A DNA stretch of 64,000 nucleotides from Candidatus Methylomicrobium oryzae (GCF_016745425.1 NZ_JAERVK010000014.1:78943-142942); one strand, 5' to 3'; shown: positions 7,673 through 17,698, counted from the stretch's first letter. The notes: generated by a model from the sequence alone, not told the origin. A program made the numbers and translations.

Positions 7673-9973
7673 ATGGCATTATTACTCAATAAAGCGGTGA
7701 AATCCCGCATTGACGAGGCAGTAAAAATCATCGATAAAATGAATGATGGTGATTTTACTGGCCATATCGAAACAGCAGGCAGTGATGTCATTGCTCCTCT
7801 TATGAAGGCATTGAAAAATAGTCAGGTCACGTTTGAGCGTCGGATATTGGAAAGCCGTCGAGCTACGGACACGAGTGCAGAGCAGGGGGTCCATCTTTGT
7901 AGAATGAAAACCGCCCTCGATACCATAACCTCCTGCGTGATGATGGCCGATAAGGAGCGCAACATCATTTATATGAATCCTGCGGTTATTCAAATGCTGA
8001 GAAATGCGGAGGCCGATCTCCGTAAGGTGTTTCCCGGTTTTGATACTAATCGCCTTATCGGCACGAATATGGATGTTTTTCATAAGAATCCGGCGCATCA
8101 ACAGCGGATTCTAGGGGAATTAAACAGCATTCATAAGGCGCAGATTACCGTCGGCTCCCGTATTTTCAGTTTAACGGCCAGTCCCATTATCGATGAGAAG
8201 GGGGTGCGTCTAGGCTCTGTTGTCGAATGGGTAGACCATACGTCCGAAGTGCTCTTCTTTAAGCAGATCGACGAAATCGTCAACGGTACGGTTAATGGCG
8301 TTTTATCGGTCCGAGCCAAACCGGAGGAACTGGAAGAAGGTGAACATAAAAAAATATTGGAAGGTATTAATAAGGTACTGGAAGCGCTAATTAATCCTAT
8401 AACGATGACTGCTCGATATATTGGGGAAATTGCCCAAGGCAATATCCCCGAGCGGATTACGGATGAGTATAAGGGTGATTTCAATACACTTAGAAAGAAT
8501 CTCAATGTCAGCATAGGTGTGCTCAACGGCCTTCTCACTTGTCAACAGCTCATGTCGGAGGAGCATGGCAATGGCAACATCGACTGGTTAATTGATGTCG
8601 ACCGCTTTCAAGGAGTATATAAAACCGTCGTGCAGCGCATCAATGAAATGGTCAGCGGCCATATTGAGATGAATATGAAGGCAATGGAATGCATCAAGGA
8701 ATTCGGGGAAGGTAATTTCGATGCACCATTGGAAAAGTTTCCCGGTAAGAAGGGGCTTGTTAACGAGACGATCGAACAGGTGCGCACTAATCTGAAGGCG
8801 CTGATCGTGGATACCGATTTGCTGACTCAAGCTGCTTTGGACGGCCGCTTGGATACTCGCGCCGATGCATCGCGGCATCAGGGCGGCTATCAGCGCATCG
8901 TTAAAGGGATTAATGACACGCTGGATGCTATCGTGGGGCCCATCAATGAAGTGGTCTGGGTGATGGGAGCGCTTGCAAAAAGAGATCTGACTGAAAAAAT
9001 TACGACAAATTACCAAGGTACATTTGCCAGATTATGCGACAACGTCAATGTCTCGGTAGATAATCTGGCTCAGGCTGTCTTAACCATTAGAGAGGCTACC
9101 GATTCAATTCATACGGCAGCAAAGGAAATTTCCGCCGGCAATGCCGACTTGTCACATCGGACGGAACAGCAGGCTGCCAGTCTTGAAGAAACGGCTTCCA
9201 GCATGGAGGAGCTTGCTTCCACGGTGAAACAAAATGCCGAGAATGCCAAGCAGGCAAACCAAATGGCGCTGTCGGCTGCAGACGTTGCCGTTAAAGGTGG
9301 CGGTGTCGTGCAGCAAGTGGTCGATACGATGCACGCGATCAACGAAAGCTCCCGTAAGATTGTCGACATTATTAGCGTGATCGACGGGATTGCTTTACAG
9401 ACTAATATCTTAGCGTTGAATGCCGCCGTGGAAGCGGCGCGGGCTGGTGAACAGGGTCGAGGCTTTGCGGTCGTGGCGAGTGAGGTGCGTAATCTGGCTC
9501 AGCGGTCGGCGGCGGCGGCCAAGGAAATCAAAGGACTGATCAGCGATTCGGTGGAAAAGGTTGAAGATGGTAGCCAGCAGGTGCTCGAAGCGGGCAAAAC
9601 AATGGATGAGATTGTTTCCTCGGTGAAGCGAGTGACCGATATCATGTCGCAGATTGCCTCTGCGTCTGTAGAACAAAGCTCCGGTATCGAACAGGTTAAT
9701 ACCGCAGTAGCCCAGATGGATGAAGCGACTCAGCAGAACGCCGCGCTTGTCGAACAGGCTGCTGCAGCGGCAGAGTCATTGGAGGAACAGTCGTTAACGC
9801 TATCGGAAACGGTGAATCAGTTCCGCCTCGACACTTCATCCGCAAGCCGATTTACCTCTTCCTCGCCGCGTCCTGTGGCTAGTTTGTCGTCCGCCTATAA
9901 ACCTTCGGCTCGGTTAACCGCCGGCAATGTCAAGCTGAACCAAACCCATGCCGATGAGTGGACGGAATTCTAG
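7673..9973 (+). CDS. Soluble PAS/poly-HAMP chemoreceptor with C-terminal EWTEF tail
   Basis: 766 residues with no hydrophobic membrane segment, so a cytoplasmic receptor. A PAS domain spans about 78-195 ([28 protein letters not shown]). Repeated HAMP-like blocks fill about 200-470, each with a (K/R)GIN or N(L/V)NVS type helix start. The signalling hairpin tip lies at about 571-602 ([27 protein letters not shown]). The last residues, DEWTEF, fit the x-W-x-x-F pentapeptide that tethers CheR and CheB in some receptors. Layout and neighbours (cheR, cheD next) resemble Pseudomonas Aer2/McpB, whose PAS binds haem. Haem binding here is only a suggestion, from the PAS Trp186 and His-containing helix. 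Confidence 0.93.
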   Translation: MALLLNKAVKSRIDEAVKIIDKMNDGDFTGHIETAGSDVIAPLMKALKNSQVTFERRILESRRATDTSAEQGVHLCRMKTALDTITSCVMMADKERNIIYMNPAVIQMLRNAEADLRKVFPGFDTNRLIGTNMDVFHKNPAHQQRILGELNSIHKAQITVGSRIFSLTASPIIDEKGVRLGSVVEWVDHTSEVLFFKQIDEIVNGTVNGVLSVRAKPEELEEGEHKKILEGINKVLEALINPITMTARYIGEIAQGNIPERITDEYKGDFNTLRKNLNVSIGVLNGLLTCQQLMSEEHGNGNIDWLIDVDRFQGVYKTVVQRINEMVSGHIEMNMKAMECIKEFGEGNFDAPLEKFPGKKGLVNETIEQVRTNLKALIVDTDLLTQAALDGRLDTRADASRHQGGYQRIVKGINDTLDAIVGPINEVVWVMGALAKRDLTEKITTNYQGTFARLCDNVNVSVDNLAQAVLTIREATDSIHTAAKEISAGNADLSHRTEQQAASLEETASSMEELASTVKQNAENAKQANQMALSAADVAVKGGGVVQQVVDTMHAINESSRKIVDIISVIDGIALQTNILALNAAVEAARAGEQGRGFAVVASEVRNLAQRSAAAAKEIKGLISDSVEKVEDGSQQVLEAGKTMDEIVSSVKRVTDIMSQIASASVEQSSGIEQVNTAVAQMDEATQQNAALVEQAAAAAESLEEQSLTLSETVNQFRLDTSSASRFTSSSPRPVASLSSAYKPSARLTAGNVKLNQTHADEWTEF

Positions 9974-10037
9974 CCGAGAAGCATCACCTCGGGCGCTATA
10001 CATTGACTGAAGGTTTTAATTTTTATCTATTGATGCT

Positions 10038-10062
10038 GAGGGACCGTTTCAAGCCGTCCCTC
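10038..10062 (+). terminator. Hairpin after receptor gene
   Basis: GAGGGAC (10038-10044) and GTCCCTC (10056-10062) form a perfect 7-base stem with an 11-base loop, 65 bases after the receptor stop. No T-run follows, so it may be a weak terminator or an mRNA-stabilising hairpin before cheR. Confidence 0.35.
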
Positions 10063-10156
10063 CTGTCTTGGTTCAGCCATTCATAGGGCAATATCATTTC
10101 CGAAGCCTGTATGGGTTAAATAATATAATTTCATTTTCAGTCAGGATAAGAGCAAG

Positions 10157-11035
10157 ATGAGCAAACAAGAACAAAAGGAGTTTTTATACACGAAGGAAGA
10201 CTTCGAACGGATTCGGACCATCCTTTATCAGCACAGCGGCATCAAGCTCAACGATAGCAAAAAGGAAATGGTCTATACACGGCTAGGGCGTCGATTGCGG
10301 GCTACCGGTTTAAAAACCTTTAAAGAATACCTGATAAGGGTGGAACGGGATCAAGGCGAGGAGTGGGAAGCATTCATTAACTCGCTTACGACCAATCTTA
10401 CGGCGTTTTACCGTGAACCCCATCATTTTCCGATTCTGAAGGAACATGTACTGAGTCTGTCAAAGCGGCCCATTCGTTTGTGGTGCTCGGCTTCGTCGAC
10501 CGGAGAGGAGCCTTATACCATAGCCATGACCATGGTGGAAGCTTTCGGCACCTTTAATCCCCCTGTGGAGATTATCGCCACCGATATTGACACAAACGTT
10601 TTAAGTAAGGCCGAAGCCGGTATCTATCCAATAGAACGGGTGGAAAAGCTACCCAGGGAAACGCTCAAGCGCTTCTTCCTGAAAGGTTCGGGAAATAATA
10701 ACGGATATGTTCAGGTACGGAAAGAGTTGCGCGAATTGGTAAGTTTTCGAAGACTTAATTTGCTGGATGAACATTGGCCTATCGGGGGAGGCTTCGATGC
10801 TATTTTTTGCCGTAATGTAATGATCTATTTCGATAAGCCAACACAATACAAAATTCTCAAACGCTTCGCCCCGAAACTGGAAGCAAACGGATTGCTGTTC
10901 GCCGGTCATTCGGAAAGCCTGCATCACGCGGCGGATATCTTCAAATTGCGAGGCAAGACCGTTTACGAACTTGCCTCGTCTGTGCGTCATTCAAAGGCTG
11001 CATTGCCATCAAGTCATCTTCATAATTCGATTTAA
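10157..11035 (+). CDS. cheR: Chemotaxis receptor methyltransferase CheR
   Basis: 292 residues. An N-terminal all-helical domain is followed by the SAM-binding domain with LWCSASSTGEEPYTIAM, IIATDIDT, and FDAIFCRNVMIYFDKPTQ, all CheR signatures. It methylates receptor glutamates using S-adenosylmethionine. The receptor just upstream ends in a WxxF tail that could dock CheR. It is followed six bases later by the second cheD, so the two are co-translated. Length is normal and no key motif is missing. Confidence 0.95.
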   Translation: MSKQEQKEFLYTKEDFERIRTILYQHSGIKLNDSKKEMVYTRLGRRLRATGLKTFKEYLIRVERDQGEEWEAFINSLTTNLTAFYREPHHFPILKEHVLSLSKRPIRLWCSASSTGEEPYTIAMTMVEAFGTFNPPVEIIATDIDTNVLSKAEAGIYPIERVEKLPRETLKRFFLKGSGNNNGYVQVRKELRELVSFRRLNLLDEHWPIGGGFDAIFCRNVMIYFDKPTQYKILKRFAPKLEANGLLFAGHSESLHHAADIFKLRGKTVYELASSVRHSKAALPSSHLHNSI

Positions 11036-11041
11036 GGATTC

Positions 11042-11629
11042 ATGTCCGAATTTTTTTCAGACGACGAGATACCGGCTCCTAATTTTTATTATGACAATTA
11101 TTTTGATATTGATGCGGTCAAGATTGTACCCGGCGAATATTATGTCACTGCACGCCCCATCCTGATCGTAACCGTATTGGGATCGTGTGTAGCGGTCTGC
11201 GTTCGCGATCGGGAAAGCGGTATCGGCGGAATGCATCATTTCATGTTGCCGCCTCAGAGAAAGGACGGAGAATCGGTTTATGATTCGACTGATTACGGCA
11301 GCCGTGCCATGGGGGTTCTGATCGATCATTTGCTCGGGATGGGGGCGCGCTATGAAAATCTTGAGGCCAAATTGTTCGGCGGCGGCGATCCATTCCGAAA
11401 CGACAGGCTGGATAACCTGGGGCGGCGTACTGCCGACTTTATACGTAACTACCTGAAGCTTAAAGCGATACCCATCGTCGCCGAAGATTTATATGATCGC
11501 TATCCTCGTAAAATCTATTTTTTTCCGGAGCAAGGCAAAGTCATGGTCAAGAAACTGATAAGACTCCATAACGCCACTATTATTCAGCGCGAGGAAGAAT
11601 ACGTTAATCGCCTGTTGCATGGAGGATGA
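11042..11629 (+). CDS. cheD: CheD (second copy)
   Basis: A 195-residue CheD with catalytic Cys in TVLGSCVAVC and His in GGMHHFMLP. LFGGGDPFR and PRKIYFFPEQGKV complete the family pattern. It starts six bases after cheR. Two full CheD proteins in one chemotaxis cluster is uncommon; the copies differ in their middle region and N-terminus, so they look like old paralogues or separately acquired genes, not a fresh duplication. One may act on the soluble receptor while the other serves other receptors; that is inference. Confidence 0.92.
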   Translation: MSEFFSDDEIPAPNFYYDNYFDIDAVKIVPGEYYVTARPILIVTVLGSCVAVCVRDRESGIGGMHHFMLPPQRKDGESVYDSTDYGSRAMGVLIDHLLGMGARYENLEAKLFGGGDPFRNDRLDNLGRRTADFIRNYLKLKAIPIVAEDLYDRYPRKIYFFPEQGKVMVKKLIRLHNATIIQREEEYVNRLLHGG

Positions 11630-11758
11630 GGTCGGGAGTGCGATGAACTTTTCAAAGGGCGACCTTGTTTTCTATCGCATTATCTTTCGCGAACGGGGTC
11701 GACCTTTTTCTGTTCAATATGGATGAAGAACTTTTTCGAAGCCGAAAATAAGCTTTGG

Positions 11759-11786
11759 TTGAATGATGACCTTATCCGGCTATAAT
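11759..11786 (+). promoter_or_regulatory. Sigma-70-like promoter of fleQ
   Basis: TTGAAT (11759-11764), 16 bases, TATAAT (11781-11786), about 120 bases before the fleQ ATG. A housekeeping promoter is expected for the class I regulator at the top of the flagellar cascade. The rest of the 276-base gap shows no gene. Confidence 0.5.
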
Positions 11787-11905
11787 TGAAAGCCTTGTCT
11801 GGGAATAGGCGGTTTCGTCCGCGGCTGCAGTCGAGTTATTTATAATTCGGAGTTTGTGACAGATGCCTTCTCTTAGAGTTTATACTTGAGTACGAGTGTG
11901 GAAAT

Positions 11906-13378
11906 ATGGTTTTGCCGAGAATTTTAGTAATCGACAATAACACTACAAGATCCCAGCAGCTTGAAGTCATCTTTCAATTTATGGAATATCAGGCCGTTTT
12001 TGCCGATGCTTCCGATTATGGGTCGATTACCGGGCAGATCGAACAATATGCGGGCGTTTTTGTTGGCGATGTCGATCCGCAGAAACGAGCGCTTGTGATC
12101 AAGGATATCGCGGCCCAGGCGGGAAAAATACCGCTTATTCTCCTGGTGGACAAGGGGACTATTGACGAGATTCCGTCTGCGATCGACAAAATGATCCATC
12201 AGATATTGGAATGGCCAATCACGTACGCCAGCTTAAAGCGTGTCACTGACAAGCTCTTTACCGCTTTCTGGCAGGAAATCGGGCTTAACAATCCCCATTC
12301 GGATCGTAGAGCCTACGATCGTCGTTCGTCATCGGTTGTGCGGTTGCAAGGCAATAGTCCGGCGATCGTCAATGTTCGAAAACTCATCGATCAGGTTGCG
12401 GATTCGGATGCCACTGTTTTGATTCTTGGCGAGTCGGGCACCGGCAAAGAAGTCATCGCCCGGTCTTTGCATGACGCTTCCCTTCGAAGATCAAAGCCGT
12501 TCGTGCCGATTAATTGCGGGGCGATCCCGGGCGAGCTGTTGGAAAGCGAGCTATTTGGCCATGAGAAAGGGGCTTTTACAGGCGCCTTAAATTCCCGGGT
12601 GGGGCGCTTCGAATTGGCGGAGGGCGGCACGCTTTTTCTGGACGAAATCGGCGATATGCCCCTGGTGATGCAAGTCAAATTGCTGAGAGTTTTACAGGAA
12701 CGGACATTCGAGCGGGTGGGCAGCAGCAAACCCATACACTGCGATGTCAGGATTATTGCTGCTACGCATCGGCACCTTGAGAATCAGATCAAAGAAAACC
12801 GTTTTAGGGAAGATTTGTACTATCGCCTGAATGTTTTTCCTATCGAAGTTCCTTCATTAAGGCATCGCCCGGAGGATATTCCCCTCTTAGTCAAGGACAT
12901 CGTCGCCAGAATGGAAGCTTCAAGCCGGGGCTCAGTCAGATTGAGCAATGCGTGCATGGCGGCGCTGATGCGATACGAGTGGCCCGGTAATGTCCGCGAG
13001 TTGGCGAACCTGATCGAGCGGCTGGCTATTATTTATCCCGGGGCAGTGGTTAATGCCGCCGACCTGCCGGAAAAATTTCAGCGTTTTGCCGATCTCTCGG
13101 ATGAAGCCATGGCCGACCCGGAAGAAGTAGGGGAAAGCGTCGAATTGGCGGAGCCTACGGAAGCAGATAAGGTTTTGGAAAATGTAATGAAAGCGGAGGG
13201 TGTATCTTTGCCCGAGCAAGGCATCGACCTCAAAAAGTACCTGGATACGATGGAAAGCCATTTGATTCGTCAAGCACTGGAAGAAAGCAATGGCATTGTT
13301 GCGCACGCGGCCAAGCGGTTGAATCTTCGCCGCACTACGCTTGTTGAAAAGTTACGCAAATTGGACTTGCAGTTTTAA
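11906..13378 (+). CDS. fleQ: Sigma-54-dependent flagellar master regulator FleQ/FlrA
   Basis: 490 residues. The N-terminal receiver-like domain (1-120) lacks the normal phospho-acceptor layout, as in FleQ. The central AAA+ domain has Walker A GESGTGKE (175-182), the intact GAFTGA loop (222-227) that contacts sigma-54, and Walker [10 protein letters not shown]. The C-terminal Fis-type helix-turn-helix ends in [11 protein letters not shown], close to FleQ. In Pseudomonas, FleQ activates flagellar class II genes and responds to c-di-GMP. Sigma-54 sites before fliE and flgB in this window are probable targets. No fleSR two-component pair lies between it and fliE, unlike Pseudomonas. Confidence 0.93.
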   Translation: MVLPRILVIDNNTTRSQQLEVIFQFMEYQAVFADASDYGSITGQIEQYAGVFVGDVDPQKRALVIKDIAAQAGKIPLILLVDKGTIDEIPSAIDKMIHQILEWPITYASLKRVTDKLFTAFWQEIGLNNPHSDRRAYDRRSSSVVRLQGNSPAIVNVRKLIDQVADSDATVLILGESGTGKEVIARSLHDASLRRSKPFVPINCGAIPGELLESELFGHEKGAFTGALNSRVGRFELAEGGTLFLDEIGDMPLVMQVKLLRVLQERTFERVGSSKPIHCDVRIIAATHRHLENQIKENRFREDLYYRLNVFPIEVPSLRHRPEDIPLLVKDIVARMEASSRGSVRLSNACMAALMRYEWPGNVRELANLIERLAIIYPGAVVNAADLPEKFQRFADLSDEAMADPEEVGESVELAEPTEADKVLENVMKAEGVSLPEQGIDLKKYLDTMESHLIRQALEESNGIVAHAAKRLNLRRTTLVEKLRKLDLQF

Positions 13379-13453
13379 GCTGTTCCCAAGCTCGTTTCTC
13401 GGACCGGGGCGGATCCTGAGTCTCGATTCCTTTTTCCCGCTTTTATCCGTACA

Positions 13454-13477
13454 GCTCGGTTGCAATGGCAACCGAGC
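13454..13477 (+). terminator. Perfect 10-base hairpin after fleQ
   Basis: GCTCGGTTGC (13454-13463), loop AATG, GCAACCGAGC (13468-13477): a perfect stem 75 bases after the fleQ stop. A T-run comes only about 20 bases later (around 13499-13504), so factor-independent termination is plausible but not textbook. Confidence 0.5.
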
Positions 13478-13747
13478 GATGCATTTGCAAGGGCGCATTT
13501 TTTCTCTCGCTTTGTTTGCAGAGTTTGTGTACGCTCGATTTACAAACGAGGCTTTTGTCAAAGTTTTGACGATGGCAGGAAATGCAGCGGTACTCCGAGT
13601 AGGCGTCATCCCTTATTAATTGCCATGCGGCAACGGCTCCAAAAATATGCGCCGTCATTCACTTGACGGATTTAATTGGGAAATATCGGGTAACGTATCG
13701 AGAGCCGGCTGCCATTCCTCGGCGTAGAGCAGGGGTATGGAGCAGGA

Positions 13748-13765
13748 TTGGCATCATTCATGCAT
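13748..13765 (+). promoter_or_regulatory. Sigma-54 promoter of the fliE operon
   Basis: TTGGCAT at 13748-13754 and TGCAT at 13761-13765, with GG (13750-13751) and GC (13762-13763) exactly ten bases apart. This fits the sigma-54 -24/-12 pattern and lies about 80 bases before the fliE ATG. The upstream neighbour is fleQ, whose product is a sigma-54 activator. Confidence 0.75.
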
Positions 13766-13845
13766 AAAAATAGGACAATGATATTGTCCGGGCATCGGAC
13801 TTTTTCCCTTTGTCAGCCTGTGCACATAAATCAAGAGGAAATGCA

Positions 13846-14163
13846 ATGAACGATATGAACATAAACCGTATGTTGGCCGAGATGCGGGCTATGTCTCTTG
13901 AAGCCGGAAATCGAGTGCAGGAAACAGGCAGCAGCGGTAACACGGATTTTTCGGCGTTGCTGAGGCAGACCATTGATTCCGTCAACGGCTCCCAACAAAC
14001 GGCACGAACTATGGCGGAGGCGTTCGAAACCGGAGAGTCCGGGGCCAGCCTGGCAGAAGTCATGCTGGCTTCGCAAAAGGCGAGCGTTTCGTTTCAGGCC
14101 ATGCTACAAGTCAGAAACAAACTTGTGGACGCCTATAAAGACGTAATGAACATGCCGATTTAA
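13846..14163 (+). CDS. fliE: Flagellar hook-basal body protein FliE
   Basis: 105 residues from the ATG at 13846, which has AGAGGAA seven bases upstream; an in-frame start at 13810 is less likely. The C-terminal half (GASLAEVMLASQKASVSFQAMLQVRNKLVDAYKDVMNMPI) is typical of FliE, the protein joining the MS ring to the rod. It is the first gene of fliEFGHIJK and follows a sigma-54 promoter. Confidence 0.93.
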   Translation: MNDMNINRMLAEMRAMSLEAGNRVQETGSSGNTDFSALLRQTIDSVNGSQQTARTMAEAFETGESGASLAEVMLASQKASVSFQAMLQVRNKLVDAYKDVMNMPI

Positions 14164-14187
14164 TGAATGCGGCAAAGCGACTGAAAA

Positions 14188-15975
14188 ATGAGCGTGCAAA
14201 ACGGTAACAATTTAGTGAATGCCGGCACTCAAGATTTAACGAATGCCGGTGCTCAAGGAGCGTTAGCGGTAACCGGCAGCGCTCATCCTGTCATGCAAGG
14301 TTTGGCCGGGCTGACGATAGCGCGTCAGATCGGTTTGATGCTGGGGTTGGCGCTCAGCGTGGCAGTGGGCGTTGCGGTTGTGCTTTGGTCGCAAGCGCCT
14401 TCTTACGGGTTATTATTTTCGGAAGTCGGCGATAAGGATGCGTCTGAAATTCTGGAAGTTCTTGAGTCGGAAGGCGTCAAGTACCGGGTAGAGTCCGGAT
14501 CCGGAGCGATCATGGTGCCGGCCGATAAAGTCCATGAGCTAAAGCTTAAGCTGGCGTCCCAGGGGCTGCCCAAAAGCAAAAGTCTGGGCTACGATTTACT
14601 GGATAAGGACCAAGGATTCGGAACGAGCAAGAGTGTCGAGGCGCTCCGTTTTCAACGGGCTCTCGAAGGCGAAATCGCGCAAACCATTATGTCGATCCAG
14701 AATGTAAAATCGGCGAAAGTATTATTGGCAATGCCTCAGCAGTCGGTGTTTGTCAGAGACCGTAAAAAGCCGAGCGCTTCGGTCATGGTCAATCTGTACC
14801 AAGGCAGATCGTTGGATAAAGAGCAAATTCAATCGATCATCCATTTGGTGGCCTCCAGTGTTCCGCTGCTCGAAGCGGAGCAAGTGACGGTCGTGGATCA
14901 GAAAGGGCAATTATTGAATAGCAAGGATTCGTCGTCGGAAGTTTATCTCGCCTCCAGGCAATTGGAATACAAAAAAAATATCGAAGAGCATCTGATGGAG
15001 CGGATAGCCAATATTTTGACGCCCCTGGTCGGCTCCAACGGAATGCGCGTCCAGCTTTCCGCGGATGTCGATTTCACGCAAACCGAAAAAACGCAGGAAA
15101 TGTTCAACCCGGAAGGTTCGGTATTGAGAAGTGAACAAGCGGCGGAAGAAAAAAATACGCTGTCCGCAGTTCAGGGGGTGCCGGGGGCGTTATCCAACCA
15201 GCCGACTCCTGCGGGCACTGCGCCGGAAAAAGTGGCGGCAGCGGATTCCCAAAAGAATGCGGCGAATACGGAAAACGGCTCCTTTTCCAAAAGTACCACC
15301 AGAAACTTCGAATTGGACAAGACCATTACCCATACTCGCATGGGAACCGGCGCTGTCAGCCGTCTGACTGTCGCTGTCGTGGTGGACGACCGCCATACCG
15401 TTGGAAAGGATGGCAAAACCGCCAATCAACCCTATACCGCCGATGATATCAACCGGCTCAGCGATTTGGTAAAGCAGGCTGTGGGCTTTGACAGTAAACG
15501 GGGAGATCAGGTCACGGTTACCAACGTCTCCTTCAATCCGAACGAAGAAATGGAGAGCTTGCCGGAAATTCCGGTCTGGGAACAAGTCTGGTTTGCGGAA
15601 CTGATGAAGCAACTCATTGCCGCGGCAACTATCCTGCTTCTGCTGTTCGGCGTATTGCGTCCTGCCGTGCGCGGCCTTATAGGTCGCGTCGAGGATAAAA
15701 AACAGGCAGACAAGGCGGCGGCCGAGGCTGAGGCTAAGGTAAATAATTCCTCTGTGGATGGGAATTCTCCGACCGATAAAGCCGTCCCCGAAGCCGTGCC
15801 GGCTGATGATCAAAGAGCGGAACATGCCGCGTTGGCGTCCGCGAGGGGGGATGAGTTCTCGCTGTTGTCGGCGCCGCAGAGTTACGAAAGGCATATGGAG
15901 TATGTGCAAAGGTTAGTGGATGAAAATCCGAAATTAGTGGTTCAAACGATTAAGGCGTGGATCAAAGATGAATAG
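14188..15975 (+). CDS. fliF: Flagellar MS-ring protein FliF
   Basis: 595 residues. The first membrane segment is at about 48-70 and the second at about 470-490, flanking a large periplasmic ring-building region with FliF motifs (LFSEVGDKDASEILEVL, SLGYDLLDKDQGFGTSKSVEALRFQRALEGE). The C-terminal cytoplasmic tail (YVQRLVDENPKLVVQTIKAW) is the FliG-binding segment. A low-complexity linker rich in A, P and N (about 330-370) is usual. It overlaps fliG by eight bases, indicating coupled translation of the two partner proteins. Confidence 0.96.
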   Translation: MSVQNGNNLVNAGTQDLTNAGAQGALAVTGSAHPVMQGLAGLTIARQIGLMLGLALSVAVGVAVVLWSQAPSYGLLFSEVGDKDASEILEVLESEGVKYRVESGSGAIMVPADKVHELKLKLASQGLPKSKSLGYDLLDKDQGFGTSKSVEALRFQRALEGEIAQTIMSIQNVKSAKVLLAMPQQSVFVRDRKKPSASVMVNLYQGRSLDKEQIQSIIHLVASSVPLLEAEQVTVVDQKGQLLNSKDSSSEVYLASRQLEYKKNIEEHLMERIANILTPLVGSNGMRVQLSADVDFTQTEKTQEMFNPEGSVLRSEQAAEEKNTLSAVQGVPGALSNQPTPAGTAPEKVAAADSQKNAANTENGSFSKSTTRNFELDKTITHTRMGTGAVSRLTVAVVVDDRHTVGKDGKTANQPYTADDINRLSDLVKQAVGFDSKRGDQVTVTNVSFNPNEEMESLPEIPVWEQVWFAELMKQLIAAATILLLLFGVLRPAVRGLIGRVEDKKQADKAAAEAEAKVNNSSVDGNSPTDKAVPEAVPADDQRAEHAALASARGDEFSLLSAPQSYERHMEYVQRLVDENPKLVVQTIKAWIKDE

Positions 15976-16975
15976 CTCCGAAGGAACTTTAACCGGCGTT
16001 GAGCGCGCTTCCTTGCTGCTTTTTGCGTTAGGGCAAAAAAGGGCTGGCGAGATTATGAAATACCTGGAGCCCAGGGAAGTAGAGTTGATCGGCGCCAACA
16101 TGGTGTCGTTGAAAGATATCTCGCCGGAAATGATGGATGCCGTTTTGGACGAATTTGTCGTTACCGTCAAAAAACAGACCGCGTTGGGGGTTGATTCGGA
16201 AGACTATATTCGCAGCGTTCTAACGCATGCTTTAGGTCCCGAAAAAGCGGAAATCATTATCGACAGAATATTGATCGGAGGCAGGTCGAAAGGCATTAAC
16301 CAATTGAAATGGATGGATACGCGCTCGATAGCGGATCTGGTGCGCGGAGAACACCCCCAGATCGTCGCTAATATTCTGTCTTTGCTCGATGGTCAGCGGG
16401 CGGCGGATGTGATCATGTCCTTACCCGAAGAAGTGCGCCCGAACCTGTTGATGCGAATTGCCTCGCTGGAAGGGGTGCCGCTTGCCGCCTTGCGCGAACT
16501 GGACGAAATCATGGAAGAGCAGTTAGAGGGCAACGAAAACATCAAGTCTTCCTTTGTCGGCGGAATCAATGTCGCAGCCAATATTCTGAATCACATGGAT
16601 AGCCCCGTCAGTACCCGCTTGTTGGAGGAAATATCGGGAAACAGCTCCGAATTGGCGCAAAAGATCCAGGACAAAATGTTTATTTTCGAAGATCTTATCA
16701 ATCTGGACGACAGGGGCATGCAAACGTTTCTGCGCGAGGTGGCGGCGGACCGGCTGCTGCTGGCATTGCGCGGCGTTAGCGAGGCGCTGAAGAATAAAAT
16801 CTTCAACAATCTGTCCAAGCGTGCGGCAGATATGCTGCGCGATGACCTGGAGGCCGCGCCGCCTGCCAAACTGAGCGAAGTAGAGCAGGCGCAGAAGGAA
16901 ATTTTGCTGATAGTAAGAAGCCTGGCCGAGTCGGGGGCGATTACATTTGGAGGCGGCGATGACAAGCTCGTCTAA
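15968..16975 (+). CDS. fliG: Flagellar motor switch protein FliG
   Basis: 335 residues, normal length. It has the N-terminal FliF-binding region (GVERASLLLFALGQKRAGEIMKYL), the middle domain with EHPQIVANIL, and a C-terminal domain with the charged torque helix (DLINLDDRGMQTFLREV). It rotates with the MS ring and interacts with MotA. It overlaps both fliF upstream and fliH downstream. Confidence 0.96.
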   Translation: MNSSEGTLTGVERASLLLFALGQKRAGEIMKYLEPREVELIGANMVSLKDISPEMMDAVLDEFVVTVKKQTALGVDSEDYIRSVLTHALGPEKAEIIIDRILIGGRSKGINQLKWMDTRSIADLVRGEHPQIVANILSLLDGQRAADVIMSLPEEVRPNLLMRIASLEGVPLAALRELDEIMEEQLEGNENIKSSFVGGINVAANILNHMDSPVSTRLLEEISGNSSELAQKIQDKMFIFEDLINLDDRGMQTFLREVAADRLLLALRGVSEALKNKIFNNLSKRAADMLRDDLEAAPPAKLSEVEQAQKEILLIVRSLAESGAITFGGGDDKLV

Positions 16976-17693
16976 AACATCCGGCTTTTCCCCGTCAGAA
17001 ACGGAAGCGTTTGAATTATGGAATTTGCCGGAAGTTTCCACTCCGGTTACGCAGGAGAAAGCTGAAGCATCGATTTTTATTCCAGGCCGAACACCGAAGT
17101 TGACGGTTGAGGAGATCGAAGCGGTTCAAAAGCAGGCGTATGAGGAAGCTTTTGCGCAAGGGAAACAGGACGGTTTTCGGCAGGGCTTTGACGAAGGCGT
17201 AAAAAAAGGCTTCGATGAGGGACTCACCGAAGGCATCAAAAAAGGCTATGATGAAAATCAGCACTTATTGCAGGAGCAGGCCGCGGAGTTTGCCCGGCTT
17301 ATGGAATCCTTGAGCGAACCGTTCAAAGTACTCGACGATGAAGTCGAAAAGGAGCTGGTTAGATTGGCGATCGCTATCGCCACCCAAATCATACGCCGGG
17401 AAATCAAAATGGACCCCGGGCAGATCATTGCCGCCGTCAAAGAATCGATCAAGATACTGCCGCTGTCTTCTCAGAAAATCTATTTGCATCTGCACCCGGA
17501 CGATGCGGAATTGGTACGCTCCGTACTGGCTCCGACGGAGCTGTCTCCCCCCTGGAACTTGATCGAGGATCCGTTGATTACCCGCGGCGGCTGCAAAGTC
17601 GATACCGAAGTTTCGCATATTGACGCCTCGATAGAAAATCGTTTGGCGTCTGTGATTGCAACGCTGTTCGGCGGCGAACGGCAGGGAGATTGA
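16959..17693 (+). CDS. fliH: Flagellar export ATPase regulator FliH
   Basis: 244 residues from ATG 16959, chosen because GGAGG lies six bases upstream; a TTG at 16947 is in frame but poorer. The middle shows the GxxxG-like repeats of FliH (EAFAQGKQDGFRQGFDEGVKKGFDEG, written here in part), which form a long helix. The C-terminal domain has VRLAIAIATQIIRREIKMDP and CKVDTEVSHIDASIENRL. It binds and restrains the ATPase FliI, whose gene follows. Confidence 0.93.
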   Translation: MTSSSKTSGFSPSETEAFELWNLPEVSTPVTQEKAEASIFIPGRTPKLTVEEIEAVQKQAYEEAFAQGKQDGFRQGFDEGVKKGFDEGLTEGIKKGYDENQHLLQEQAAEFARLMESLSEPFKVLDDEVEKELVRLAIAIATQIIRREIKMDPGQIIAAVKESIKILPLSSQKIYLHLHPDDAELVRSVLAPTELSPPWNLIEDPLITRGGCKVDTEVSHIDASIENRLASVIATLFGGERQGD

Positions 17694-17698
17694 AGCCG

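Larger units (their letters stand above)
13379..13845. other. Non-coding stretch between fleQ and fliE
   Basis: Short overlapping frames occur on both strands, but none has a ribosome site or recognisable product. The stretch contains a strong hairpin (13454-13477) and the sigma-54 site of fliE (13748-13765), both annotated separately. Confidence 0.5.

Noticed and set aside
15190..15909. Minus-strand frame of 239 codons opposite fliF
   Set aside because: Arg/His/Gly-rich antisense shadow with no family features; fliF is certain.
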